From an uncultured Clostridia bacterium (lineage in GTDB: Bacteria > Bacillota > Clostridia > Christensenellales > UBA1242), in assembly GCA_947627545.1 (NCBI GenBank), contig CANQWK010000004.1:20818-84817 (forward strand): a DNA stretch of 64,000 nt, given 5' to 3'. The notes under the pieces were generated by a model. That model had not been told where the DNA came from, made no database searches, and saw nothing but the letters and a program-made list of their open reading frames with translations. This document shows, piece after piece, positions 26,031 to 34,430 of the stretch (its first letter is position 1; every line of letters starts with the position of its first letter). Position numbers and translations under genes: made by a program.

Positions 26031-27318
26031 CGTTATAGGCGCAGGTTTAGCAGGTAGTGAATGTGCGTTATATTTGGCAAACAAGGGTTATATTGTAAAT
26101 TTATACGATATAAAATCCAAGCAATTTACACCTGCTCATCATAACCCTAATTACGCAGAAATTGTTTGCAGTAATTCTTTTAAAAGTAATGATAATACCA
26201 CAGCATCCGGTGTATTTAAACAGGAACTTACTCTACTAAAAAGCATTTTGCTAAAAACTGCCTATGAGAATAGCGTTCCGGCTGGACAGGCTTTAGCAGT
26301 TGATAGAGATGCATTTTCGGCTGAAATTACACAAAAAATAAAACAAAATAAAAACATTGTTTTGCATACTGAAAATGTTCAAAATTTTGAACCAGATGCC
26401 ATAACGGTTGTTGCAACAGGCCCATTAACAACACCGGAAATGTGTAAGGCTTTAAAAGAAAAAATAGGCGAAAATTTTTTATATTTTTACGATGCCGCTT
26501 CTCCAATTATATCTGCCGAAAGCATAAATATGAACATATCATTTTTAGGTTCACGATATAACAAAGGCGATGCCGATTACATCAATTGTCCTATGAATAA
26601 AGAGCAATATTTAAACTTTTACAATGAATTAATAAATGCTAAAAGGGTACAATTGCATAATTTTGAAAAGAAAAACATTTTTGAAAGTTGCATGCCAATA
26701 GAAATTTTGGCAGAACGAGGCGTAGATGCTATAAGATTTGGTCCATTAAAGCCAGTGGGAATAGAAAATCCTAATAATTTTAAACCTTATGCCGTTGTTC
26801 AGTTGAGAAAAGAAAATAAATATGCTACAATGTATAATATGGTTGGGTTTCAAACAAACTTAACTTTTGCAGAACAAAAGCGTGTTTTTAGCCTAATTCC
26901 AGGGCTAGAAAATGCCGAATTCTTGCGTTACGGCGTTATGCACACAAACAATTTTATAAACTTTCCTAAATGTCTAGATGTTTATTCAAGGCTAAAAATT
27001 GACAATAATATATTTATAGCTGGTCAATTAAGTGGAGTTGAAGGTTATGTAGAAAGCATTGCAAGTGGGCTATATTGTGGAATAAATGTTGCAAGAATGT
27101 TAGAAAATAAACCTCTTGTAAGTTTTAGTGCAGACACAATAATTGGTGGAATGTATAATTATCTTGTAAATGCAAATCAGGCATATTTTCAGCCAATTAA
27201 CGCAAATTTTGGGGTGTTAAATCCAATTGAAGAGAAAAACAAAGCTGAAAGATATAACAAATTTAGGCTTCGTTCAATTGAAAGCATTAAGGAAACATTA
27301 AAATTAATAGAAAGTTAG
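26014..27318 (+). CDS. trmFO: tRNA U54 methyltransferase TrmFO (folate/FAD-dependent)
   Basis: Makes ribothymidine at tRNA position 54 using methylenetetrahydrofolate and FADH2. Seen: FAD-binding GAGLAGSECALYLA near residues 6-19, CSNSFKSN near 51, PAGQALAVDRD, FGPLKPVG, and YNMVGFQTNLTF, all TrmFO hallmarks. 434 residues. Its start overlaps topA, consistent with translational coupling; the topA-trmFO order is the B. subtilis order. Confidence 0.96.
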   Translation: MLKKINVIGAGLAGSECALYLANKGYIVNLYDIKSKQFTPAHHNPNYAEIVCSNSFKSNDNTTASGVFKQELTLLKSILLKTAYENSVPAGQALAVDRDAFSAEITQKIKQNKNIVLHTENVQNFEPDAITVVATGPLTTPEMCKALKEKIGENFLYFYDAASPIISAESINMNISFLGSRYNKGDADYINCPMNKEQYLNFYNELINAKRVQLHNFEKKNIFESCMPIEILAERGVDAIRFGPLKPVGIENPNNFKPYAVVQLRKENKYATMYNMVGFQTNLTFAEQKRVFSLIPGLENAEFLRYGVMHTNNFINFPKCLDVYSRLKIDNNIFIAGQLSGVEGYVESIASGLYCGINVARMLENKPLVSFSADTIIGGMYNYLVNANQAYFQPINANFGVLNPIEEKNKAERYNKFRLRSIESIKETLKLIES

Positions 27319-27336
27319 ATAGTTAAAGGAGAAAAA

Positions 27337-27870
27337 ATGGAACAATTTAAAGGAACAACCATTGTGGCTGTAAAAAAAGACGGAAAAACTGTTATTGCAG
27401 GCGATGGTCAAGTAACAATGGGTCAAAGTGTTATTTTTAAAAGTAAAACACATAAAGTTCGCCGCTTGTTTAACGATAAAGTTGTTGTAGGTTTTGCTGG
27501 CGGAACTGCCGATGCATTCTTTATGTGCGAAGAATTTGAAAAAATGCTAAACAAATACAGCGGAAGTTTAATGCGTAGTGCAGTTGAATATGCTAAAAAC
27601 ATTCGTAGCGCGGGGCATAATAACGCCGAAGCGTTGATGATTGTTGCAGATAAAACAACTTTGTTAATTTTGTCTTGCATGGGAGATGTTATTGAGCCAG
27701 ATGATGGCGTTTGTGCAATAGGAAGCGGTGGTAATTTTGCACTTTCTGCTGCAAGGGCATTAATTCAAAACACAAATTTATCTGCAAAAGATATAGCAAT
27801 AAAATCGTTAGAAATTGCCAGCGATATATGTGTTTATACAAACAAAAACTTTGTTGTGGAGGAAGTGTAG
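27337..27870 (+). CDS. hslV: ATP-dependent protease subunit HslV (ClpQ)
   Basis: Proteasome-like N-terminal nucleophile peptidase of HslUV. Seen: GTTIVAVKKDGKTVIAGDGQV near the N-terminus, RRLFNDKVVVGFAGGTADAF, AIGSGGNFALSAARAL, and ICVYTN. A six-residue leader (MEQFKG) precedes the presumed Thr nucleophile, so processing, as in some Firmicute CodW/HslV forms, is expected. 177 residues. AAAGGAG site; one base separates its stop from hslU. Confidence 0.96.
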   Translation: MEQFKGTTIVAVKKDGKTVIAGDGQVTMGQSVIFKSKTHKVRRLFNDKVVVGFAGGTADAFFMCEEFEKMLNKYSGSLMRSAVEYAKNIRSAGHNNAEALMIVADKTTLLILSCMGDVIEPDDGVCAIGSGGNFALSAARALIQNTNLSAKDIAIKSLEIASDICVYTNKNFVVEEV

Positions 27871-27871
27871 T

Positions 27872-29179
27872 ATGATGACTTGTAACGAAATTGTTAAAAA
27901 TTTAGATAATTACATTATTGGTCAAGCCGAAGCAAAGCGTGCGGTTGCAATAGCGTTAAGAAATAGATATAGACGCAGCAAACTTCCAAAAGAATTAAAG
28001 GACGAAATTACACCTAAAAACATTATTTTAAAAGGTCCAACAGGCGTAGGCAAAACAGAAATTGCACGAAGGCTAGCAAAACTTGTAAATGCACCATTTA
28101 TAAAAGTTGAAGCTACAAAATATACCGAAGTTGGCTATGTTGGCCGAGATGTTGAAAGCATGGTGCGAGATTTAGTTGAAGCGTCAGTTAGAATTGTTAG
28201 AAACGAACAAACCGAAAAAATAAAAGATAAAGCGAGCGTAGTTGTAGATAAAAAAATAACCGATATTTTATATCCTATAAAAAAAGCCACCAAATCAGAT
28301 GATATGGACACAGAATTGTTTAGGCAACAATTTTATGAAAACTATAAAAAGGGCGTTTATGATAAAGAACCAATAGATATTGATGTAAAAGAGCAGCCAA
28401 AACAAATGAATTTACTTGATGGCGTTGGGGCAGAAATTAACATTGGTCAAATTATGGGCGGTTTTATTAAAACTCCTAGAAAAATGAAGAAAATGACTGT
28501 TGAACGTGCAAGAGAAATTTTGTTAGATGAAGAATGCGAAAAATTAATTGACCCAGACAATCTTAACAAAGAAGCAATTTTTAGAGCCGAGCAAGAAGGC
28601 ATAATTTTCATTGACGAAATAGATAAAATTGCTGCAAAGAAAAACAACGGACAAGACGTTTCACGTGAAGGTGTACAAAGAGATATTTTGCCAATAGTTG
28701 AAGGAAGCGTAGTAAACACAAAATATGGTCCTGTTCATACTGACTATATACTATTTATTGCAGCTGGAGCATTCCACATTTCAAGCGTTAGCGACCTAAT
28801 TCCTGAACTTCAAGGGCGTTTTCCAATTCAAGTTGAGTTGCATAGTTTAGATAAAGAAGATTTTAAAAAGATATTAACCATACCTCAAAACGCAATAACA
28901 ACACAATATGCTGAACTTTTAAAAGTGGACAATATTGAACTTGAATTTACTGAAGAAGCAATAGATACAATTGCTGAACTTGCGGTTGATGAAAATGAAA
29001 CAAATGAAAATATTGGTGCAAGAAGGTTGCAAACTATTATGGAAAGTTTGCTAGAAGATATTTCATTTAACGCTAGCGATAATAATCCGCTAACAAAGGT
29101 TAAAATAGATAAACCTTTTGTAACAAATGCAATGAAAGAGCTTATTCATACTCATGACTTTAAAAAGTATGTTTTATAG
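27872..29179 (+). CDS. hslU: ATP-dependent protease ATPase subunit HslU (ClpY)
   Basis: AAA+ unfoldase that feeds substrates to HslV. Seen: IIGQAEAKRAVAIALRNR at the start, Walker A GPTGVGKT near residues 54-61, YVGRDVESMVRDL, an I-domain rich in lysine (about 105-220), Walker B IIFIDEIDKIA, and sensor-2 region GARRLQTIME. I chose the ATG at 27872 behind GGAGG (27858-27862); the longer in-frame reading from 27815 runs inside hslV and is not needed. 435 residues. Confidence 0.96.
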   Translation: MMTCNEIVKNLDNYIIGQAEAKRAVAIALRNRYRRSKLPKELKDEITPKNIILKGPTGVGKTEIARRLAKLVNAPFIKVEATKYTEVGYVGRDVESMVRDLVEASVRIVRNEQTEKIKDKASVVVDKKITDILYPIKKATKSDDMDTELFRQQFYENYKKGVYDKEPIDIDVKEQPKQMNLLDGVGAEINIGQIMGGFIKTPRKMKKMTVERAREILLDEECEKLIDPDNLNKEAIFRAEQEGIIFIDEIDKIAAKKNNGQDVSREGVQRDILPIVEGSVVNTKYGPVHTDYILFIAAGAFHISSVSDLIPELQGRFPIQVELHSLDKEDFKKILTIPQNAITTQYAELLKVDNIELEFTEEAIDTIAELAVDENETNENIGARRLQTIMESLLEDISFNASDNNPLTKVKIDKPFVTNAMKELIHTHDFKKYVL

Positions 29180-29182
29180 GTT

Positions 29183-29911
29183 ATGAAAACTAAATACGAT
29201 TATTTAAATAGATTTGCTCAAATGTTAACTGAAACTCAGTTAAATAATATTTTTCAATGTAAAATTATTCTATTTGGTGCTGGTGGAGTTGGTGGAGCAG
29301 TTGCTCATTTTTTGGTGCGCTCAGGCATTCAAAATTTAGATGTTGTTGATTTTGATAAAATTGATGTAACTAACATTAATCGCCAACTTATAGCAAATCA
29401 AAATAATGTTGGCAAATTAAAGGTTGACGAGTTAAAAAATCAACTTTTAAGCATTAATCCAAATTTAAACATAAATGTTTTTGCAATAAAATATTCAAAA
29501 GAAAATCAAAATGAAATAAACCTTTCAAATTACGATATTATAATAGATTGTATAGATGATGTTCAGGCAAAAAAATTACTTATAATTAATTCTCAAATGG
29601 CAAATAAATATATTCTTTGTGCAACAGGTGCAGGCAACCGATACAAACAAAATCCGCATTTCGAAGTAACTGACATATTTAAAACAAGTTATGACCCACT
29701 TGCAAAAATTCTTAGAAAATTTTGTACAGAGCAAAGAATAAAAAAATTAGATGTATGCTATACTAAACAAGAGTTAAATTTAAAAAAAATAACTAATTTT
29801 GATAATTTTTCAAAAAAAACTTGCAACACAATCGGCAGTGTGGTATACTATCCTATAAGTATGGCATGTACAATTTGCGCCTATATTATAAATAAAATAA
29901 TTAAGGATTAA
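29183..29911 (+). CDS. tcdA: E1-like tRNA threonylcarbamoyladenosine dehydratase (TcdA-like)
   Basis: ThiF/HesA/MoeB-fold ATP-dependent enzyme; TcdA cyclises t6A37 of tRNA to ct6A. Seen: GAGGVGGAVAHFLVRSGI near residues 33-50, DFDKIDVTNINRQ near 58-70, DCIDDVQAKK near 117-126, and CATGAGNRYKQNP near 140. Length 242 fits TcdA. It starts 3 nt after hslU. The upstream partial mtaB also acts on t6A37. ThiF-type alternatives cannot be excluded. Confidence 0.87.
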   Translation: MKTKYDYLNRFAQMLTETQLNNIFQCKIILFGAGGVGGAVAHFLVRSGIQNLDVVDFDKIDVTNINRQLIANQNNVGKLKVDELKNQLLSINPNLNINVFAIKYSKENQNEINLSNYDIIIDCIDDVQAKKLLIINSQMANKYILCATGAGNRYKQNPHFEVTDIFKTSYDPLAKILRKFCTEQRIKKLDVCYTKQELNLKKITNFDNFSKKTCNTIGSVVYYPISMACTICAYIINKIIKD

Positions 29912-29989
29912 ATTTTGTAAAATGCATAAGTCGTTTTTAGAATAATTTAAAGAATAATTTTGAATAGAGCTTTGAAAGGAGAATTAAAT

Positions 29990-30301
29990 ATGATTGAATT
30001 AAACAATAAAAATTTTGAAGAAACAATTGCTGGTAAAGATTTAATTGTGGTAGATTTTTTTGCAACATGGTGCATGCCTTGCAGAATGTTAAAACCTATA
30101 CTTGAAAAAGTTGAAAAAGCAGTTCCTTCTGCAAAATTTTGCTGTTTAGATATAGATAGAAGTGAAGAAATTGCTAAAAATTATCGTATTTTTAGCGTTC
30201 CAACCTTGGTTTGTTTTAAAGAAGGCAAGGTTGTTGACACTCTTGTTGGTTTAAATTCTTTCGATGAAGTGCTAGAATTTGTAACTCGTTGCGGCGCGTA
30301 A
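29990..30301 (+). CDS. trxA: Thioredoxin with CMPC active site
   Basis: Small dithiol oxidoreductase. Seen: VVDFFATWCMPCRMLKP with active-site C-M-P-C instead of the usual C-G-P-C, and the cis-proline loop FSVPTLVCF. The ATG at 29990 behind AAAGGAG is the sensible start; an earlier in-frame ATG at 29960-region has none. 103 residues. Three extra cysteines (FCCLD, TRCGA) are unusual for thioredoxin. A terminator follows. Confidence 0.92.
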   Translation: MIELNNKNFEETIAGKDLIVVDFFATWCMPCRMLKPILEKVEKAVPSAKFCCLDIDRSEEIAKNYRIFSVPTLVCFKEGKVVDTLVGLNSFDEVLEFVTRCGA

Positions 30302-30337
30302 ATAACATTAAAATTAACCTTAAATCGTTAAAATAAA

Positions 30338-30363
30338 GTGGCAAAAATAATGCCATTTTTTTA
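30338..30363 (+). terminator. Terminator of trxA
   Basis: GTGGCA (30338-30343) pairs with TGCCAT (30351-30356) around AAAATAA, followed by seven T residues. Confidence 0.75.
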
Positions 30364-30398
30364 TTTTTATAAAAAATGCTCAAAATTTTAAATAGATA

Positions 30399-30427
30399 TT
30401 GACAAATTTTTGCAATTATGTTAAAAT
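30399..30427 (+). promoter_or_regulatory. Promoter of the cysteine desulfurase-NifU pair
   Basis: TTGACA at 30399-30404, 17-nt spacer, TAAAAT at 30422-30427. The leader is about 12 nt, with GGAGAG as ribosome binding site. Confidence 0.75.
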
Positions 30428-30445
30428 AATTATGGAGAGTATTTT

Positions 30446-31633
30446 ATGGAAAGAATTTATTTTGATAATGCTTCAACAACTAGTCTAGGTGGAGAAGTGC
30501 TAAGTGCCATGATGCCTGTACTTACCGATACGTATGGAAATTCAGCATCAGTGCATAGCTTCGGAAGAGATGCCGCTCAGTTGGTTGATAACAGTAGAGA
30601 TTATATTGCTTCAAGCATAAACGCAAAATCTAATGAAATTTATTTTACTTCTGGCGGAAGCGAAGCTAACAGCCTTGCAATTATTGGCATAGCAACCGCA
30701 AATAGAGGCAGAGGTAACCATATTATAACAAGCAAAATTGAACATCCATCAGTTTTAAATGCTTGCAAATACCTTGAAAAAAGTGGTTATGAAGTTACCT
30801 ATTTAGATGTAGATAAAAATGGATTTATTCGCTTTGCAGAATTGTTAGGTGCAATAAAAACAAACACAATTTTAGTTTCAATTATGGCTGCTAACAATGA
30901 ATTAGGCACAATTCAAAACCTTAAAGCTATTGCCAACACCGTGCATGAAAAAGGCGTAATTTTTCACACAGACGCTGTTCAATTATATGGCAATATGTCT
31001 ATTGATGTTGAAGATATTGGAATAGATGCAATGAGCGTTTCTGCTCATAAATTATATGGTCCAAAAGGTGTAGGTTGCCTATATATAAGCAACAAAATCA
31101 AATTTGACCCTATTATTTTTGGCGGTAATCAAGAGCGCAATAAACGCGGCGGAACGTTAAATACAGCCGGAATTGTAGGCTTTGCAAAGGCTTGCGAAAT
31201 TGCTAACCGAGATTTACGAACAAACAACCATAAATTGCGTGAATTAAGCAGTTATTTTGTAAATAAATTAAAAGAATCGGTTGATAATGTGATATTTAAT
31301 GCCGACACAAAACAAAAACTTCCACATATAATTTCAGCAACTTTTGTTGGCGTAGATGGTGAAAGTTTATTAACAAAACTAGACCTTAACGGAATTGCAG
31401 CGTCATTAGGAAGTGCTTGTACAAGTGGAAGTTTGCAAATTTCACATGTAATTCAAGCAATAGGCATTAATAATAATGATGCTAAAAGCACAATTCGTTT
31501 TAGCCTTGGCAAAAATAATTCTTTTGAAGAAATAGATAGTGCAATAAACATCATTAAGCGTTCGGTGGAAGAATTAAGAGCATTTTCTTCAACTTATGGT
31601 GCAAAAACTCGCAAAAGAAAGGGAGATAAATAA
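30446..31633 (+). CDS. iscS: Cysteine desulfurase (NifS/IscS family)
   Basis: PLP enzyme that releases sulfur from cysteine for Fe-S clusters and thiolated tRNA. Seen: YFDNASTTSLGGEV at the start, TSGGSEANSLAI near 70-81, HTDAVQ near 173, the PLP lysine in SAHKLYGPKG near residue 200, and the active-site cysteine in GSACTSG near 325. 395 residues. It is followed after 2 nt by a NifU-like gene, so the pair should work together. mnmA, the usual alternative partner, is absent here. Confidence 0.94.
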   Translation: MERIYFDNASTTSLGGEVLSAMMPVLTDTYGNSASVHSFGRDAAQLVDNSRDYIASSINAKSNEIYFTSGGSEANSLAIIGIATANRGRGNHIITSKIEHPSVLNACKYLEKSGYEVTYLDVDKNGFIRFAELLGAIKTNTILVSIMAANNELGTIQNLKAIANTVHEKGVIFHTDAVQLYGNMSIDVEDIGIDAMSVSAHKLYGPKGVGCLYISNKIKFDPIIFGGNQERNKRGGTLNTAGIVGFAKACEIANRDLRTNNHKLRELSSYFVNKLKESVDNVIFNADTKQKLPHIISATFVGVDGESLLTKLDLNGIAASLGSACTSGSLQISHVIQAIGINNNDAKSTIRFSLGKNNSFEEIDSAINIIKRSVEELRAFSSTYGAKTRKRKGDK

Positions 31634-31635
31634 TT

Positions 31636-31992
31636 ATGTATAGTGATATAGTTTTAAACATATTTAACAACCCTAAGAACGCCGGCAGAATTAGCAAACC
31701 AGATGGTATTGCAGATTTTTATAGCGAAGACGAAACTGAACATGTTGAATTTTCTTTACGTGTTGAAGATGGCGTTATAACTAATTGCAAATTCAGGGCA
31801 CAAGCAAACCCTTACATAATTGCCATTTGCGAAAAAATAACCGAATTAGTTGTAGATAAAAACATTAAAGATGTGTTTTTAGACCCATACACAGTAAAAA
31901 AAGCATTAGGAGATGAAAGTCCAATAAACATTCAATTTTGCATTAATTGCTTAAAATTCGCAATCGACAATTATATTGATAAGCAAGAATAA
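31636..31992 (+). CDS. Degenerate NifU/IscU-like scaffold protein
   Basis: 118-residue protein with the NifU N-terminal fold: MYSDIVLNIFNNPKNAGRI matches the IscU start, DGVITNCKFRAQANPYIIA matches the GIIEDARFKTYGCGSAIA region, and INIQFCINCLKFAI matches the HCSILAEDAI helix. Two of the three cluster-ligand cysteines appear replaced (in the GAPACGD position SEDETEH, and in GCGSAIA position ANPYIIA); the third is kept. It may therefore not assemble clusters by the standard route. It is co-transcribed with the desulfurase. Confidence 0.8.
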   Translation: MYSDIVLNIFNNPKNAGRISKPDGIADFYSEDETEHVEFSLRVEDGVITNCKFRAQANPYIIAICEKITELVVDKNIKDVFLDPYTVKKALGDESPINIQFCINCLKFAIDNYIDKQE

Positions 31993-32162
31993 AGTAAATT
32001 TAATTTTTGTAAGTATTTATTGCTAATTTTTAAGTGTTTTTACAAATTTTAATTGTTAAAAATTATAAATTAATAAAATTTATATGTAAAAAAATGGCAA
32101 TTAACAACAACATTTTACTGCATAATTCGCCACAAATTGCAAACACTAATTTTGGAGGGATT

Positions 32163-32348
32163 ATGAAAGAGTTATTAATTGGCATGGGCATTGGTTTTGT
32201 TGTTGGAGCAATAACTTGCAAAACAAACAAACCTTTGGCAGACACAGTAGAAAAGGGTGTAGAAAAAGGCAAAGAAATTATAGAAGATATCAAAGACGAA
32301 ATTGAAACCCAAGCTAAAAAAAGCAAAAAACAAACCAAAAATAATTAA
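32163..32348 (+). CDS. Small single-pass membrane protein, YtxH-like
   Basis: 61 residues. The N-terminal GMGIGFVVGAITC is a short glycine-rich membrane segment, followed by a lysine/glutamate helix (VEKGVEKGKEIIEDIKDEIE) as in YtxH-type general stress proteins. I chose the ATG at 32163 because GGAGGGA lies just upstream; the longer reading from 32034 has none. Its terminator follows at once. Function unknown. Confidence 0.75.
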   Translation: MKELLIGMGIGFVVGAITCKTNKPLADTVEKGVEKGKEIIEDIKDEIETQAKKSKKQTKNN

Positions 32349-32372
32349 AACGCAGCAAAACTGCGTTTTTTC
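32347..32372 (+). terminator. Terminator after the small membrane protein gene
   Basis: AAAACGCAG pairs with CTGCGTTTT across CAAAA (core 32351-32365), then a T run. Confidence 0.85.
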
Positions 32373-32454
32373 TTTAATTGATTATATAATAAAAAAATTT
32401 CAAAAAATTATTAAAAAATGTTTGACAAATCTCAAAAAAAATGAAATTTTGATA

Positions 32455-32483
32455 TTGACTATTTTAACTTCTTATGGTAAAAT
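32455..32483 (+). promoter_or_regulatory. Promoter of the sigma-like gene pair
   Basis: TTGACT at 32455-32460, 17-nt spacer, extended -10 TGG-TAAAAT at 32478-32483, giving a leader of about 14 nt with TGAGGT before the ATG at 32504. Confidence 0.7.
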
Positions 32484-32503
32484 ACAAACGAACTGAGGTA
32501 AAT

Positions 32504-33277
32504 ATGGGGATAAAAAAACAATATACAGAAACTATTATTAAAAAAATGTACAAGTTTTCTTCCAAATTAGAGGATAAAGACATTTTAAAGCAATATGAAC
32601 AAATTATAGAAAGATGTTTTCCAAACATTAGCAATGTTTCAATGGCGGATTTTGAAACAATTTCGCAAGAAATAAAAACTCAATTAGCAAAAAATGAGCA
32701 GGCAACATCGGTAAACAAGTTGATTAACAAAACTAAAACATATTTAAAAAAATTTGCAAAATTTTATATTAATAATGGTTTAGATATATCCAATTTTGAA
32801 GATGAATTAGATGCGTTGCAATGTGAATTTGTTATAGGCTTAAACAACATAGTTAGCAGAAAAACATGGTTTGCTAATTATAATAGTTTTACTGTAAGAA
32901 TGAACGATATTGTAGATGACTTTATTGTACATCTTTGCATTAATTTAGAAAAAGAAAAAGCAATTGAATTTAAACAATTAGATGGTAAAACAATTAATCT
33001 AATAGGCAATAGGCTATATCAAAAAACTATAAAAGACATCAAAACAGAAGAATTGAGGGCGGAATTACACAAAGTTTTTAACAGTCTTGGTAACCGCGAT
33101 GCAAGCATATTATCTAATTATTTTTTAAGAGAAAGCAAAAATATAAATTGTGTTCAAATTGCAAAAGAACATAATTTGTCGTATCAACGTGTTTCTCAAA
33201 TTATTAATGAATCAATAGAAATTATAAGAGAAACAACAAATCCAATTTTAAAAGAATACTATACAAACTCTGATTAA
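32504..33277 (+). CDS. Divergent sigma-70-like protein 1
   Basis: 257-residue soluble protein. The C-terminus (about 190-250) looks like sigma region 4: LGNRDASILSNYFL, then a helix-turn-helix IAKEHNLSYQRVSQIINESIEIIR. The middle (about 100-140, FEDELDALQCEFVIGLNNIV) has the spacing of a worn region 2 (EDxxQxxxxGL), without the aromatic promoter-melting residues of housekeeping sigmas. Start at the ATG 32504 with its own binding site. It is followed by a second related gene. It may be an alternative sigma factor, or a regulator derived from one. Confidence 0.65.
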   Translation: MGIKKQYTETIIKKMYKFSSKLEDKDILKQYEQIIERCFPNISNVSMADFETISQEIKTQLAKNEQATSVNKLINKTKTYLKKFAKFYINNGLDISNFEDELDALQCEFVIGLNNIVSRKTWFANYNSFTVRMNDIVDDFIVHLCINLEKEKAIEFKQLDGKTINLIGNRLYQKTIKDIKTEELRAELHKVFNSLGNRDASILSNYFLRESKNINCVQIAKEHNLSYQRVSQIINESIEIIRETTNPILKEYYTNSD

Positions 33278-33336
33278 TTTACATCTATTAATTTAAAAAA
33301 AATAATAATTAAATTTTGGTTAATAAAGGATGACTT

Positions 33337-33909
33337 ATGAAAAAATCATTAGAATATTATATTAATTTAATAAAAACATCTTACCCTGAAATTGTAGATA
33401 ATGACAAACGCAAAAGTGAATATAAAACCGCTATTAATTTGGCAGAATTTTATGTAAAGTATCATCTAAACCCTGAAACATTTATTGATAATTTAACAGA
33501 TATGTTTTTAAAAACTTCTACTTTTAAATATAAGCATTCGTTGCGTGAAAAAAGTTTTTTACATGCTATAATAAACAAAAAGCAAAAAGAACAGAATAAA
33601 GATAAATTTATTTGCCAATCAGTTGTAAATGATATTTATTCTCAATCTATTTATGAAAAAGAACTTGAGGAAATGGAAATTGCTGAATTAAAATCTCATT
33701 TTGATGAAATTTTTAAAATTTTAACTCCAATAGAACAATCTGTTTTAATTGATTATTATAATTTAAATTACGAGGGTAGAAAAACACAAGAACAAATAGC
33801 AAAAAAATACAATATATCGGATTGGCGAGTAAGTCAAATTATTCATAAAGCATTGTTAAAATTAAGGCATCCAAAATGTTCAAGAAAAATTCATGATTTT
33901 TTATGGTAA
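33337..33909 (+). CDS. Divergent sigma-70-like protein 2
   Basis: 190-residue protein. Residues about 125-180 are a clear sigma region 4: LTPIEQSVLIDYYNL, then RKTQEQIAKKYNISDWRVSQ and ALLKLRHP, closely matching the sigma-A ending (rTqeEIA, KALrKLRhP). The N-terminal 100 residues, with FIDNLTDMFLKTSTFKYKHS, could be a reduced region 2; regions 1 and 3 are missing. AAAGGATG binding site; 59 nt after the first sigma-like gene, so probably one transcript. Relation between the two is clearest in the C-terminal helix-turn-helix. Confidence 0.68.
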   Translation: MKKSLEYYINLIKTSYPEIVDNDKRKSEYKTAINLAEFYVKYHLNPETFIDNLTDMFLKTSTFKYKHSLREKSFLHAIINKKQKEQNKDKFICQSVVNDIYSQSIYEKELEEMEIAELKSHFDEIFKILTPIEQSVLIDYYNLNYEGRKTQEQIAKKYNISDWRVSQIIHKALLKLRHPKCSRKIHDFLW

Positions 33910-33914
33910 TTTGT

Positions 33915-33943
33915 TTGCTTAATAAATAAAAGTGAGTTATTAT
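33915..33943 (+). promoter_or_regulatory. Promoter of ruvX, leaderless geometry
   Basis: TTGCTT at 33915-33920, 17-nt spacer, TATTAT at 33938-33943, then 7 nt to the ATG at 33951. There is no ribosome binding site. Confidence 0.6.
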
Positions 33944-33950
33944 ATTAACA

Positions 33951-34364
33951 ATGAAAGCAATGGGCATAGATTTTGGTTTAAAACGTATAGGCGTTGCGTT
34001 TAGTGATGAAACTAAATTTTTAGCAACGCCTTTTGCTGTTTATCATAGAAAAGACTTGCAAAGCGATTTGCTTTATTTAAAAAATTTAACCGAAACAAAT
34101 AAAGTAGATGAAATAGTGTGTGGGCTGCCGCTAAATCCAAAAGGAGAAGAAGGTCCAATTGCTCAAGAAACTCGAGCTTTTATGCAAGAATTAACTAAAT
34201 TAACCAAAATAGAGCCAATTTTTGTTGATGAACGCTTATCAAGTTCCTTAGCAGAACAATTTTTAGCAGAACGTGAAAAAGATTGGCGTAAAAGAAAGGA
34301 AAAATTAGATAGCGTTGCCGCTTCAATAATTTTGCAAGACTATTTAGATGGCAGAAAAAATTAA
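33951..34364 (+). CDS. ruvX: Holliday junction resolvase-like RuvX (YqgF)
   Basis: RNase H-fold nuclease implicated in 16S rRNA 5'-end maturation and Holliday junction resolution. Seen: MGIDFGLKRIGVAFSDE at the start, VCGLPLNPKGEEG near 60-72, VDERLSSSLAE near 90, and LDSVAASIILQDYL near the end, with D residues in family positions. 137 residues. It is followed by a DUF1292-like gene, matching the B. subtilis yrrK (ruvX)-yrzB order. Confidence 0.95.
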   Translation: MKAMGIDFGLKRIGVAFSDETKFLATPFAVYHRKDLQSDLLYLKNLTETNKVDEIVCGLPLNPKGEEGPIAQETRAFMQELTKLTKIEPIFVDERLSSSLAEQFLAEREKDWRKRKEKLDSVAASIILQDYLDGRKN

Positions 34365-34430
34365 TTTATAAAAACAAACTTAATAATTATACAATTAAAC
34401 TTAAATTATTAAAATAAAAAGGAGAGAATT

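Noticed and set aside
27815-27871. Longer N-terminus for HslU
   Set aside because: It would lie inside hslV; the ATG at 27872 has GGAGG at the right distance and gives the normal family start.
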